64,000 nucleotides of DNA from Bin87 sp965220105 (GTDB taxonomy: Bacteria; Chloroflexota; Dehalococcoidia; Lucifugimonadales; UBA3495): NCBI GenBank assembly GCA_965220105.1, contig OZ244811.1, positions 2,108,001 through 2,172,000 of the forward strand, read 5' to 3'. The position numbers and the translations under genes are program-made. Below the pieces are notes generated by a model, which saw nothing but the letters and a program-made list of their open reading frames with translations, did not search any database and was not told where the DNA came from. The stretch's first letter is position 1. Each line of letters starts with the position of its first letter. Below, piece by piece: positions 1 to 7,983 of this stretch.

Positions 1-152
1 AGTTGCTGGGCATCCCCGAGGATATGGAGCTGGTTACGGTGCTGCCCTTCGGCTACCGGGTGCAGGGGCGTCGCGGTACCGGCACGCCGCGCAAGGCAAT
101 GTCGGAGATTGCCCACGGGGAACGGTTCGGGCAGGCGCTGACCACCGGTTAG
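1..152 (+). CDS. Nitroreductase-family protein, C-terminal fragment
   Basis: The reading frame is open from the window edge (first full codon at base 3) to a TAG at 150-152, giving 49 residues. The segment LGIPEDMELVTVLPFGYR followed by a basic, short tail ending in ERFGQAL resembles the last strand and tail of nitroreductase-fold FMN enzymes, where the 'GIP..' and 'P.GYP' pattern is common. Only the C-terminus is present, so the substrate cannot be told. It is the least certain of the protein calls because so little is visible. Confidence 0.5.
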   Translation, partial: LLGIPEDMELVTVLPFGYRVQGRRGTGTPRKAMSEIAHGERFGQALTTG

Positions 153-238
153 TTTGCCAGCGCGCCGCCGGTTGTTCAAGAACGGTTACATCTCTAGTGC
201 TATACTGACGGCCAATGCGTTCCATTGAGGCTGCCTAT

Positions 239-1267
239 ATGGGAACTTGGACGATAAAAGGCGGCCGTCACGGCCAATACGAAGCCCCCTTTTTGGAAAG
301 GGGCCTCGTGGCCGTGGGTTTCGGCTTGCATTGCAGTGCTGCCGATTTCCCAGAGCGGGAATCATTGCGCGACCACCTCGAGAGCCGCAACGCTGCCGAC
401 CAGATATGGCGATTCTGCAACGAAGTCGCCGAAGGCGATATGGTGGTGCTGCCTCGTAAAATGACGCGCGAGGTCGCGGTTGGCCGTATTGTTGGCCCAT
501 ATGCCTATCAGCCGGAGTTGGTGGACAACGATATGCCGCATGTCCGTGCGGTTAACTGGCAGGTCAAGAATATACCGCGGTCGCACTTTGACCGGGATTT
601 ACTTAATTCCTTCGGTTCACTGTTGACGATCTCGCAACCCGCGGCGCCCAACGCCGAGGCGCGTATTGCCCAAGTTGTGAGCTCCTATTTGGGGGTTGAC
701 CAAGTCGTCGAGCTCCCAACAACTCCGATCACCGATGCGGAACCTTCCAGTAACGACGGCCTCCAGGACGGTGAACCCTTCGAGGAATTCGACATTGACC
801 AGGAAATCAGAGACCGTATCGTGGGCCGCCTCCGGCAGAAATTCGCCGGTACGCGATTAGAGTATCTGGTAGCCAGTATCCTGAAAACCTCCGGCTACTT
901 CGTTTTGCAAACACGGGAAGGGGCAGATGGCGGCGTCGATGTTCTGGCCGGCAAAGGCGATATGGGGTTTGAGGAGCCACGTCTATGCGTACAGGTCAAA
1001 GGACGCACCAGCCCCGCGGACTTGGCGGAATACGACCGTTTGCAGGGAAATATAGCCACATTCCGTGCCGAACACGGCTTGCTGGTAAGTTTGGGAGGAT
1101 TTACCAAGCCCGTTCATGACCGCAACGAGCAGTCGTTCTTTGTGATACGGCTTTGGGGACCGGACGAGCTGGCGCAGCGGCTCATGGAAAACTATGATTC
1201 CTTGCCGCAAGACATTCGGGCCGATATTCCGTTGGAGACCGTGCGGATATTGCGTCCGGCGGAATAG
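239..1267 (+). CDS. Mrr-type restriction endonuclease-like protein
   Basis: The last third (roughly residues 200-310) is a Mrr_cat-like PD-(D/E)XK nuclease domain: a helix ending in SGYFVLQT, then GADGGVDVLAG, then the core QVKGR, which gives the D...QxK metal-binding signature of type IV restriction enzymes. The first 130 residues (GTWTIKGG, GDMVVLPRK, VGRIVGPY) look like a PUA/EVE-like beta barrel, which in relatives reads modified bases or nucleic acid; that is inference. I chose ATG 239 rather than ATG 215 because a GAGG sits eight bases upstream and the family-like sequence begins there. It has no methyltransferase or other restriction partner in view and stands alone, so it could be a type IV defence gene or a housekeeping relative. 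Confidence 0.75.
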   Translation: MGTWTIKGGRHGQYEAPFLERGLVAVGFGLHCSAADFPERESLRDHLESRNAADQIWRFCNEVAEGDMVVLPRKMTREVAVGRIVGPYAYQPELVDNDMPHVRAVNWQVKNIPRSHFDRDLLNSFGSLLTISQPAAPNAEARIAQVVSSYLGVDQVVELPTTPITDAEPSSNDGLQDGEPFEEFDIDQEIRDRIVGRLRQKFAGTRLEYLVASILKTSGYFVLQTREGADGGVDVLAGKGDMGFEEPRLCVQVKGRTSPADLAEYDRLQGNIATFRAEHGLLVSLGGFTKPVHDRNEQSFFVIRLWGPDELAQRLMENYDSLPQDIRADIPLETVRILRPAE

Positions 1268-1320
1268 CCTGGACAGTCAGGCGATTCCACCCGACATCGG
1301 CCCAACTACCAGCCCTTTAA

Positions 1321-2169
1321 CTACCGGCCCTTGAACTCCGGCGCACGCTTTTCCAGGAAGGCTTGGCGGGCCTCGCCGGCGTCCTCGGAGCCGCTGAGGA
1401 TGCCGCCGGCGTTGGACGTGAGCACCATGGTCGTTTCCAGCGAGTTGTCCAGGGCGGCGCGCATGATGCGCTTGCTAACCCACTGCACCATGGGCGGAGT
1501 GCGGATGATGCGGTCGCACAACGCCCGCGTCGTCTCCTCCAGCTCGCCTGAGGAAACCAGGTAGTTGAGCATGCCCCACTCGTAGGCGCGCTGGGCGTCC
1601 AGATGCCCCGTGTAGGCGAACTCCAGGGCGCGGCCCAGTCCCACCATCTTGGGCAAGTAGTAGCTGCCGCCGTTCTCGATGATTTGCCCCAGTTGCTGGT
1701 ACCCGATGAACCGCGTGTTTTCGCAGCCCAGCCGGATATCGCAGTGCAGCGCCATGTCCATGCCGGAGCCGACGGCAGGGCCATTGATCATGGCGATGGT
1801 CGGTTTCCGGATTTGCGAGATGTCCCGGTGCAGTTTGGTGAAGCCGTGGAAGAAATGCTCCCGGGCGGCATCGGGTCCCTCGGCTGTGCCCCGGTTGCCG
1901 ACGAAGTTCTCGCCGGTAACGCTCGGGTCGTTGTCCCGGCGCATGTCGGCGCCGGAGCAGAAGCCCCGGCCCACTCCGGTCAGGACGATGACGCGCACAT
2001 TGGGGTCGTCGTCGCCGGCCCGCATGTACTCACCCACCTTGGCCACGGTGCCGTTCTCTTCCGACGAGCCGATGAGGGAATTCATCCGTTCGGGCCGGTT
2101 GAATTTTATCCACAGAATGCCCGACTCCTCGGGCTCGTAGAGCAGGTATGGAACCAAATTCGGCTGCAT
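1321..2169 (-). CDS. Enoyl-CoA hydratase/isomerase family protein
   Basis: This 282-residue crotonase-fold protein shows the two oxyanion-hole segments, VGRGFCSGADM near residue 70 and INGPAVGSGMDMALHCD near residue 130, in the correct order and spacing. Length is slightly above the usual 260. The start has a good ribosome site (GGAGG about nine bases upstream). It is the last gene of a minus-strand row after an SDR, an LLM monooxygenase and a hydrolase, which suggests degradation of an acyl-CoA or ring-opened intermediate, but the substrate is unknown. Confidence 0.85.
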   Translation of the reverse strand: MQPNLVPYLLYEPEESGILWIKFNRPERMNSLIGSSEENGTVAKVGEYMRAGDDDPNVRVIVLTGVGRGFCSGADMRRDNDPSVTGENFVGNRGTAEGPDAAREHFFHGFTKLHRDISQIRKPTIAMINGPAVGSGMDMALHCDIRLGCENTRFIGYQQLGQIIENGGSYYLPKMVGLGRALEFAYTGHLDAQRAYEWGMLNYLVSSGELEETTRALCDRIIRTPPMVQWVSKRIMRAALDNSLETTMVLTSNAGGILSGSEDAGEARQAFLEKRAPEFKGR

Positions 2170-2195
2170 AACTTTCCACCTCCAGTCGTCGAATA

Positions 2196-2226
2196 TCCCC
2201 TCTCCCTTGATGGGAGAGGGTTAGCG
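2196..2226. repeat. Short palindrome of the ccctctccc...gggagaggg type
   Basis: A hairpin of the form CCCTCTCCC-ttgat-GGGAGAGGG lies between the SDR and enoyl-CoA hydratase genes. Related copies occur at 16397-16434, 16541-16580 and, weaker, at 41034-41066. It has no T tract, so it is listed as a dispersed repeat rather than a terminator. Confidence 0.6.
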
Positions 2227-2261
2227 TGAAAAACCCCCACAAAATTACGGTTTCCCACAAA

Positions 2262-3014
2262 TCACTGGGCCGTCCTGCCACCGTCGATGACGACCTCGGA
2301 ACCGGTGACGAAGGAAGACTCGTCGCTCGCCAGGTACAGCACGCCGTAGGCTATTTCCGACGGCCGGCCCACCCGACCCAGGGGTATGCGCGCCACCTGC
2401 TCGGGACTGTCGAAGTCGTCGCCGCGGGCGGCTCGCAGCATGGGGGTCTCGACGGGCCCGGGATGGACGGAATTGCACCGGATGCCGTCGCCGGCGTGCT
2501 GGATGGCGGTGGATTTGGTGAACAGACGAACCGCGCCCTTGCTGGCAGCGTAGGCTGCCGAAGTTCCGGGCGAGGGCGCGATGCCGGCGCCCGAAGAGAT
2601 GTTGATGATCGAGCCGCCGCCGGCCTCTCGCATGGCCGGAATCACCTCGCGAGTGCCCAGGAAGACCCCCTTGGAGTTGATTGCCATGATCCGGTCCCAC
2701 TGCTCGGAGGTGAAATCCTCGATGGCGCCGTTGATGGAGATGCCGGCGTTGTTGACCAGGATGTCCACCTTGCCGAAGGCGGCGATGGCCGTCGCCACGG
2801 CGTTCTGCCAGTCCGACTCGCTGGTAACGTCCAGTTTGACGTAACGACACTCGCCGCCAGTCTCGTTGATCTGGGCTTCGACGGCTCGTCCTTCCTCTTC
2901 CAGCAAGTCGCCGATTACGACCTTTGCGCCTTCCTGCGCGAACAGGGACGCCTCCACAGCGCCCATCCCCCTGGCCCCGCCGCTGATGATGGCGACCTTA
3001 TTTTCCAAACGCAT
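2262..3014 (-). CDS. SDR family NAD(P)-dependent oxidoreductase
   Basis: The 250-residue protein is a classical short-chain dehydrogenase. It has the Rossmann signature SGGARGMG near residue 11, NNAG near 90, a catalytic serine in INISSGAG and the YAASK catalytic pair near residue 155, then a PGPVETPM loop and the usual C-terminal VTGSEVVIDGG. An acidic residue follows beta-2 (VIGDLLEE), which in this family favours NAD(H). A GAGG-type ribosome site precedes the ATG. The substrate is unknown; its neighbours suggest a secondary alcohol in a catabolic route. Confidence 0.88.
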   Translation of the reverse strand: MRLENKVAIISGGARGMGAVEASLFAQEGAKVVIGDLLEEEGRAVEAQINETGGECRYVKLDVTSESDWQNAVATAIAAFGKVDILVNNAGISINGAIEDFTSEQWDRIMAINSKGVFLGTREVIPAMREAGGGSIINISSGAGIAPSPGTSAAYAASKGAVRLFTKSTAIQHAGDGIRCNSVHPGPVETPMLRAARGDDFDSPEQVARIPLGRVGRPSEIAYGVLYLASDESSFVTGSEVVIDGGRTAQ

Positions 3015-3245
3015 GGTTCCACCTCGTTGGTTGAACGTGATCCGGTTCGCGATGTTCGCAATGGTAGCAAGCTACCACAAGGACGATGACGCCGGCCATG
3101 AGGAGGGAGAGGCGTCGGAATTGGGTTGCGGGTCGCCGGGTGTCCGCAGGATATCAGTCAGCAGTTCGAGGCGGTTACCGCCAAAACCAATGACCTCCCC
3201 CGGAACCGAGGGAGGTCAAGCAATAGGCGGCCAGGCGCCGGCGGT

Positions 3246-4550
3246 CTAATCGTCGTCGGCGGTAACGCCCTCGGGGGTGGCGAAGGAGTCGGGGCCGTAC
3301 ACCTGGGCTTCGTAGGGCTTGCCGGACGCCGGGTCCATCTCGAAGGGGCCGGGGAGCTGCAACTCGTCGGCCATCTCGCGAACGGCGGGCAGAACCTCCT
3401 GGCCCATGAGGCGCAGGCTCCGCATGGCGTCGTCGTGGGTCATCGCGCCGTCGCCGTCCCAGAAGAAAATGCTGCCGGGGCGGATGGTTTCCAGCACGTG
3501 GCGAATCTTGGGCAGGACGCTATCAGGCGTACCGGAGATGATGGTGTAGTCTGCGATCTGTTGTTCGTAAGGTCGGCTGAGCACCCCACCGGGGCCGGCG
3601 CTGCCGCCACGCGCCTGGGTGGCGACGGCCTGGGTCGGGAGCACCCGGCGACGGGAAGTCAAACCGGGCAGGCTGAGCAACGCCGGGTTGACGGTACCCT
3701 CGTTGCCGGCCAGGAAGGGGTTGCTGGGACCCTGGACGTACTTGCGGGCCGTCTGTTCGGCCAGCTCTTCCGTCTCGTCGACGTGAACCTTCCAGAGGTA
3801 GCCAATGTTCTGCGGGCCGGACTCGTAACCCAACTCGGCAGCGGTGTCGTGGTAGAGCTGGAAGGCCTGCCTGGTGGGTTCCATCTCGGTGGCGAGCATG
3901 ATGTAGGGGATGCGCTGTTCCGCCGCCCACATCAGGGAGTCGCGGCTAACCACACCGGGCAGCCAGATGGGCGGGTGCGGCTTCTGGTAGGGCCGAACCC
4001 AGGGATTGACGTGGCGGAACTGGTAGTGCTTGCCCTCCCAGCGGAAGGGGCCAGGGGTGGTCCACGCCTTGACGATGAGCTCGTGGGCCTCCTTGAAGCG
4101 CTCCCAGTTGTAGTGGGGCTCCACGTTGTGGGCCACGCTCTCGCGTCCGGTGCCGCGCACCCAGCCGGAAACCAGCCGGCCACGGGAGATCATGTCGATC
4201 ATGGCCAGCTGTTCGACCAGCCAGAGCGGGTCATCCCAGATGGGAATGATGTTGCCCAGCAGCACGATCTTGGCCCGTTCGGTAATGCGGGCGAGAATGG
4301 AGGCTTCCACGTTCATCGCACCGCCCATGCAGAACGGGGTGCTATGGTGCTCGTTGAGCATCAAGCCGTCGAAACCCATTTCCTCGGCGTAGATTTTCTC
4401 GTCGAGATAGCGGTTGTAGAGACTGGCTCCTAACTGGGCGTCGTAGATGTCGTTGCTGACGTCCAGGTCCATGATCGGTTTACCGGTGGCCCCGAAATAT
4501 CCGGATTTAGGGTCCTGGTACGGCCTTTCGGTGAAGTATCCGATGAACAT
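3246..4550 (-). CDS. LLM-class flavin-dependent oxidoreductase
   Basis: The 434-residue protein is a bacterial luciferase-like monooxygenase. The N-terminal strand leads to EEMGFDGLMLNEHHS, then LLGNIIPIWDDP, and the RGRLVSGWVRGTGRE segment typical of the flavin (FMN or F420) site, with PYQKPHPPIWLPG in the middle and the late segment TIISGTPDSVLPKI. An AAGGAG lies seven bases before the ATG. Such enzymes are strongly expanded in SAR202-like Chloroflexota and are thought to oxidise recalcitrant organic matter. Whether it uses FMNH2 or F420 cannot be told from sequence alone. Confidence 0.88.
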   Translation of the reverse strand: MFIGYFTERPYQDPKSGYFGATGKPIMDLDVSNDIYDAQLGASLYNRYLDEKIYAEEMGFDGLMLNEHHSTPFCMGGAMNVEASILARITERAKIVLLGNIIPIWDDPLWLVEQLAMIDMISRGRLVSGWVRGTGRESVAHNVEPHYNWERFKEAHELIVKAWTTPGPFRWEGKHYQFRHVNPWVRPYQKPHPPIWLPGVVSRDSLMWAAEQRIPYIMLATEMEPTRQAFQLYHDTAAELGYESGPQNIGYLWKVHVDETEELAEQTARKYVQGPSNPFLAGNEGTVNPALLSLPGLTSRRRVLPTQAVATQARGGSAGPGGVLSRPYEQQIADYTIISGTPDSVLPKIRHVLETIRPGSIFFWDGDGAMTHDDAMRSLRLMGQEVLPAVREMADELQLPGPFEMDPASGKPYEAQVYGPDSFATPEGVTADDD

Positions 4551-4638
4551 GTTGTTTCTCCTTCCAACTCCGGCTACGCGCCCACTCCAGCTACGGGATG
4601 GATTTTACCATAGCGGGGAAATGCGAGCGGGGAAATGC

Positions 4639-5439
4639 TCAGGACGACAGGAAGCTTTTCACCAGAGCCACGAATTCGTCGGTTTTTTCGAATTCGGGAC
4701 GGTGACCGCAATTTTCCAGAACGGTGAGGCGCGACCCCGGGATCGACTCGTGATACACCTGGCTGGCGCTGACCGGGACGATGTTGTCGTCGCGCCCCCA
4801 GATGATCTGGGTGGGGAGGTTCTTGAGACGATGGAGCAGGTTGGGCAGGCCCGGGTAGTACATGTAGGGACGCCAGCTCAAACGGCAGGCTTCCTCGCGG
4901 GCCACTTCCCATGCTTCCAGCAATTCGGGACTGGGATCATCGGGACAAACCTGCTGAAATTCAGGGGCATTGTCCGGGTCGTGGAACCCGGTGCTCAGGA
5001 AGTCTTGGGCCACCACCAGGAACATGTCGTAGATGTCGCCGCTGGGAGGCTTGATCCCGGCAGGGCCGACCAGCACCAGCTTCCGGAACAGGTTGGGCGA
5101 CATGGACGCCATCTCCGCAGCCAGCCAACCGCCCAGTGAGAAACCGACCAGGTTGACCTGCTCCAGCCCCAAATCCTCGATGCCTTCCAGGTACCACCCG
5201 GCCAGGTCACGCACGTTCATGATCCATTCCTGGCGGGCGGTTGCGCCAAAGCCAGGATGTGAGGGGATATACAGGCTATAATCCTGCGCCAGCGCTTCGT
5301 GATAGCGGAACCAGCCGCGATGTCCAAACTCGTCGTGGAGTATCAGCAGGGGGTCGCCGCTGCCACCTCGAACCAGCTGGAGATTGACGCCTGCGACCTC
5401 TACGGTTTCTTCGGTCCAAGCTTGAGCACCTGTCGCCAT
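4639..5439 (-). CDS. Alpha/beta fold hydrolase
   Basis: The 266-residue protein has the full hydrolase triad pattern: nucleophile elbow GFSLGGW near residue 100, acid in IIWGRDDNIVP near 210 and histidine in NCGHRPEFEKTD near 240. HDEFGHRGW near residue 35 supplies the oxyanion region. The frame stays open upstream to 5715, but ATG 5437-5439 is chosen because AGGAGG lies nine bases before it and family-like sequence starts there. It may hydrolyse a ring-cleavage product or an ester made by the neighbouring monooxygenase; this is inferred from position only. Confidence 0.85.
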   Translation of the reverse strand: MATGAQAWTEETVEVAGVNLQLVRGGSGDPLLILHDEFGHRGWFRYHEALAQDYSLYIPSHPGFGATARQEWIMNVRDLAGWYLEGIEDLGLEQVNLVGFSLGGWLAAEMASMSPNLFRKLVLVGPAGIKPPSGDIYDMFLVVAQDFLSTGFHDPDNAPEFQQVCPDDPSPELLEAWEVAREEACRLSWRPYMYYPGLPNLLHRLKNLPTQIIWGRDDNIVPVSASQVYHESIPGSRLTVLENCGHRPEFEKTDEFVALVKSFLSS

Positions 5440-5708
5440 TTGCCGAGTCCTCCTATCGAAAGGGACATCCGTTTTCAAACCAACGCGGCCATAATAACAT
5501 GGCGGTGAGGGAAGGTCGGCCTGGCCGCCGCCAATCGAGATGGAGGAAGTTGGCGAGCATTTGGAAGCATGGGGGGCGCATCGGCGGGCTGAGCGTAAGC
5601 GACGACTACTAAAAAGCCGGACTCCCAGTGGTATAGTGGCGCTGACAACGAACCGGGCAATGCGGCCCGGCGCAACTGAGCAAACCTGGGTAGGAAGGGG
5701 GTCAAAAG

Positions 5709-6161
5709 ATGTCAAGAGTTACGATGATTCAGCACATCAATATCCAGATTAGCGACAAGGACCGAACGCGGGAATGGTACGAGAAGGTACTGGGAGCGGA
5801 GTTCCTTGACCGTGGCCCGGAACTGAACCAGCGACAACTCCAGTTGCGGATTGGCAGCGGAGAAATCCACAGCACCCATACGCCAAACCCCAACCCGTCC
5901 GGGCATTTTGCCCTGGAGATTCACGACTGGGATGAGATGATTGCCAACCTGGACGCTATGGGGGTTCCGTATTCCGCGCCCACCGTCCGGGGCTACAGCG
6001 GTGGTCACTCGACCTACATCAATGACCCTGACGGGAACATGATCGAGCTGGTGCAGCACCCGCTGGGCCTAAAAGATTCCAAGGGCGATACGGTGGAACT
6101 CGTGCACGACCCGGAGGGTCTGACCTGGGCCCGGCTGCCCGGCTATGGCCCGTCCACCTAG
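5709..6161 (+). CDS. VOC (glyoxalase/bleomycin-resistance) family protein
   Basis: The 150-residue protein carries one vicinal-oxygen-chelate module set: MIQHINIQISDKDRTREWYEKVLG at the start (metal histidine in QHIN), HFALEIHDWDEM in the middle, and YINDPDGNMIELVQH near residue 115 with the metal-binding glutamate. The C-terminal part nearly repeats that strand (GDTVELVHDPEG), which is unusual and may be a local duplication. A purine-rich ribosome site (AGGAAGGGGG) precedes ATG 5709. It is divergent from the hydrolase and may take part in ring cleavage or isomerisation. Confidence 0.82.
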   Translation: MSRVTMIQHINIQISDKDRTREWYEKVLGAEFLDRGPELNQRQLQLRIGSGEIHSTHTPNPNPSGHFALEIHDWDEMIANLDAMGVPYSAPTVRGYSGGHSTYINDPDGNMIELVQHPLGLKDSKGDTVELVHDPEGLTWARLPGYGPST

Positions 6162-6247
6162 CGGGAAAGGGCCGAGGCGGCGGTTCGCTTCGGGCACCCG
6201 GAACGTGTTTATATTCGAGGCAAAATCTGGCAACGACAGGAGTGACC

Positions 6248-6586
6248 ATGGGATCCATCAGACTGTATTCAGGCGACGACGGCCAATCCCACATCGAAGC
6301 AATTGACCCGGCGGACCACCCGGCGTGGAACGAATTGCAAAACGCCAGGGGAATCATCTTCAGGGCTTCGCCACCGGGTTATTTCAGCGACTGGCACGTC
6401 GCGCCGCGCCGCCAGTACATCATCACGCTGTCTGGCGAGGCGGAAATCGGGCTGGCCGACGGTACCGTCCACCGGCTCGGGGCTGGCGACGTCAACCTGG
6501 CCGAAGACCTGACCGGCCACGGCCACACGACGCGGGTGGTGGGCGACGTTCCCCGGGTGACGGCAACGATCCACCTGGACGACTAA
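6248..6586 (+). CDS. Small single-domain cupin protein
   Basis: This protein of about 112 residues has a cupin barrel outline: FRASPPGYFSDWHVAPRRQYIITLSGEAEIG contains the first motif with the metal-ligand style histidine in DWH, and LGAGDVNLAEDLTGHGH is the second motif. Relatives are annotated only as cupin-domain proteins. I chose ATG 6248, five bases after AGGAG, over the GTG at 6242, which overlaps that ribosome site. The gene lies 86 bases after the VOC gene on the same strand, so they may share a transcript. Confidence 0.75.
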   Translation: MGSIRLYSGDDGQSHIEAIDPADHPAWNELQNARGIIFRASPPGYFSDWHVAPRRQYIITLSGEAEIGLADGTVHRLGAGDVNLAEDLTGHGHTTRVVGDVPRVTATIHLDD

Positions 6587-6645
6587 TCCAGGTTCGGGGC
6601 GTCGGCGAAGGCGCCCCTCGGGTAGCCGGGGGGCCGCCGATTCGT

Positions 6646-7980
6646 TCAGAACCGGTTGCTGAGCTCCTGGAGGGCGATGTCTGCCTCCCGGCGCAGGCCA
6701 TCGGCATTTACCCGTTGCTGGTCCACGCCCCGAAAGGGGTCTACCGTGAAGGGTTGCCAGGAGTTGCTGAGGGATCGGAAGGCGTTCTCTTCCCGTCCCG
6801 CCGCTTCCGCCAGCGACGTGTATATCGAGAGCAGAAAGCCGGCCCGGGGAAGGTCCCTGACGTCGCGAGCCAGGCTGCCGAAACGGAAACTGAACTGGTT
6901 CAGGGCTCCCGACACCTCAGTGCGGTCGCAACCTCCGTCGCTCTCTCGCCAGTCGTTGTAACGACGGTGAAACGCATTCCACGCCGACACGAGGCGGGGG
7001 TACTCCGAGTTGAAAACCTGGAGGTCCGCCAGACCTTCCTCCGGGTTGGCGTCAGATTGGCTTGTCAATGCGCGGTGGGTGTCCTGCAGGGCATCATTGG
7101 TTTCCTCGACGCTGGCGTCCATTGCGCTGAAATCAGGAAGCAGCGGGGCGTCCGCGGGCTCGGCGGTAACGGTGAAAGCTGCCACCTCGGCTTCGCCGGC
7201 GTCTTTGAGGGCGTCTACCGCGCTCTCGGCGCCGTTTACGGAGGGAAGTTCGTCCACGGCGTCAACAACGATGGCGATGCGGGCAACCAGGGCGTCAAGT
7301 TCAGTGAAGACTGCATCGACTTCCACGGTTTCAGCATTATCCCGCAATTCGGCGTACTCATCGTGAATTGCAGCCCAGTCGTCTTTGATTGGATCAAAGG
7401 ATTGAGCGAAGTCCTCAGCCGCGTCAGGGTCTGCGCCATCTTCGAACGATATCCGAAACTTGATCGCCTGATCCTCGGCGTTCTTCTGCGCCTGGGACGC
7501 TCGGGAACGCTGTTGTTCCAGATTCTCGAACAGGGAAACGTTATTGGGTTGCCAGTGGTCGCGCAGCCGTCGGAACGCCGCCTCTTCGCCTTCAGCGGCG
7601 GCGATCAAGGTGTCGGCCATCTCCCCCGTGGTCTGAGTCCTGGTTAGGCTGCGGGCGTGTTCGGTAACCTCATTGAACGCGACGGCGAAATCGTTCAGGG
7701 CGGCGCGCATCGAATTCGGGTCGCACGAGGATAGGTCGGCGCGCCACTGGTCGAAGTCGGCATGAATCTGGTCCCACTCCTCGTCGATGGCCTGCTGTCG
7801 ATCCGCGAAATCGCCGATGAGCATCTGGGCGCTTGCCGGCAGAGGTGTGGCCCCGACTGCTGGCGGTGCTTCCGTTGGTAGCATGTCCGGTTGGGGGACG
7901 ACGGGTTGGGTGCAGGCGACCAGCGAAAGCAACAACAGGGTTAGGAACAGGCCAACGAAGGAGCCGGATCGTGTTTTCAT
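6646..7980 (-). CDS. Lipoprotein with three internal helical repeats, function unknown
   Basis: The protein has a lipoprotein signal peptide with lipobox LVAC (modified Cys23), a proline-rich linker, then about 390 mostly helical residues. I see three copies of a unit of about 130 residues. Each begins with a pattern W-x3-H-x2-[FY]-x2-[WL]R (EEWDQIHADFDQWR near 70, DDWAAIHDEYAELR near 201, SAWNAFHRRYNDWR near 333). Copies one and three also share a CD dipeptide and an EE.AFR.L....WQP...DPF/SLFEN segment, which is missing from the middle copy. It is the last gene of a three-gene operon, three bases after the DUF4350-like gene. I do not recognise a family; an outer-surface or binding role is only a guess. 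Confidence 0.7.
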   Translation of the reverse strand: MKTRSGSFVGLFLTLLLLSLVACTQPVVPQPDMLPTEAPPAVGATPLPASAQMLIGDFADRQQAIDEEWDQIHADFDQWRADLSSCDPNSMRAALNDFAVAFNEVTEHARSLTRTQTTGEMADTLIAAAEGEEAAFRRLRDHWQPNNVSLFENLEQQRSRASQAQKNAEDQAIKFRISFEDGADPDAAEDFAQSFDPIKDDWAAIHDEYAELRDNAETVEVDAVFTELDALVARIAIVVDAVDELPSVNGAESAVDALKDAGEAEVAAFTVTAEPADAPLLPDFSAMDASVEETNDALQDTHRALTSQSDANPEEGLADLQVFNSEYPRLVSAWNAFHRRYNDWRESDGGCDRTEVSGALNQFSFRFGSLARDVRDLPRAGFLLSIYTSLAEAAGREENAFRSLSNSWQPFTVDPFRGVDQQRVNADGLRREADIALQELSNRF

Positions 7981-7983
7981 GAA

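Noticed and set aside
3126..4433. Plus-strand frame of 435 codons opposite the LLM gene
   Set aside because: It is the complement of a clear flavin monooxygenase gene. The high GC content keeps the antisense frame open; the composition (Gly, Val, His rich) is typical of such shadows. The same holds for 55459-57243 opposite dnaK and 19151-20284 opposite the transposase.
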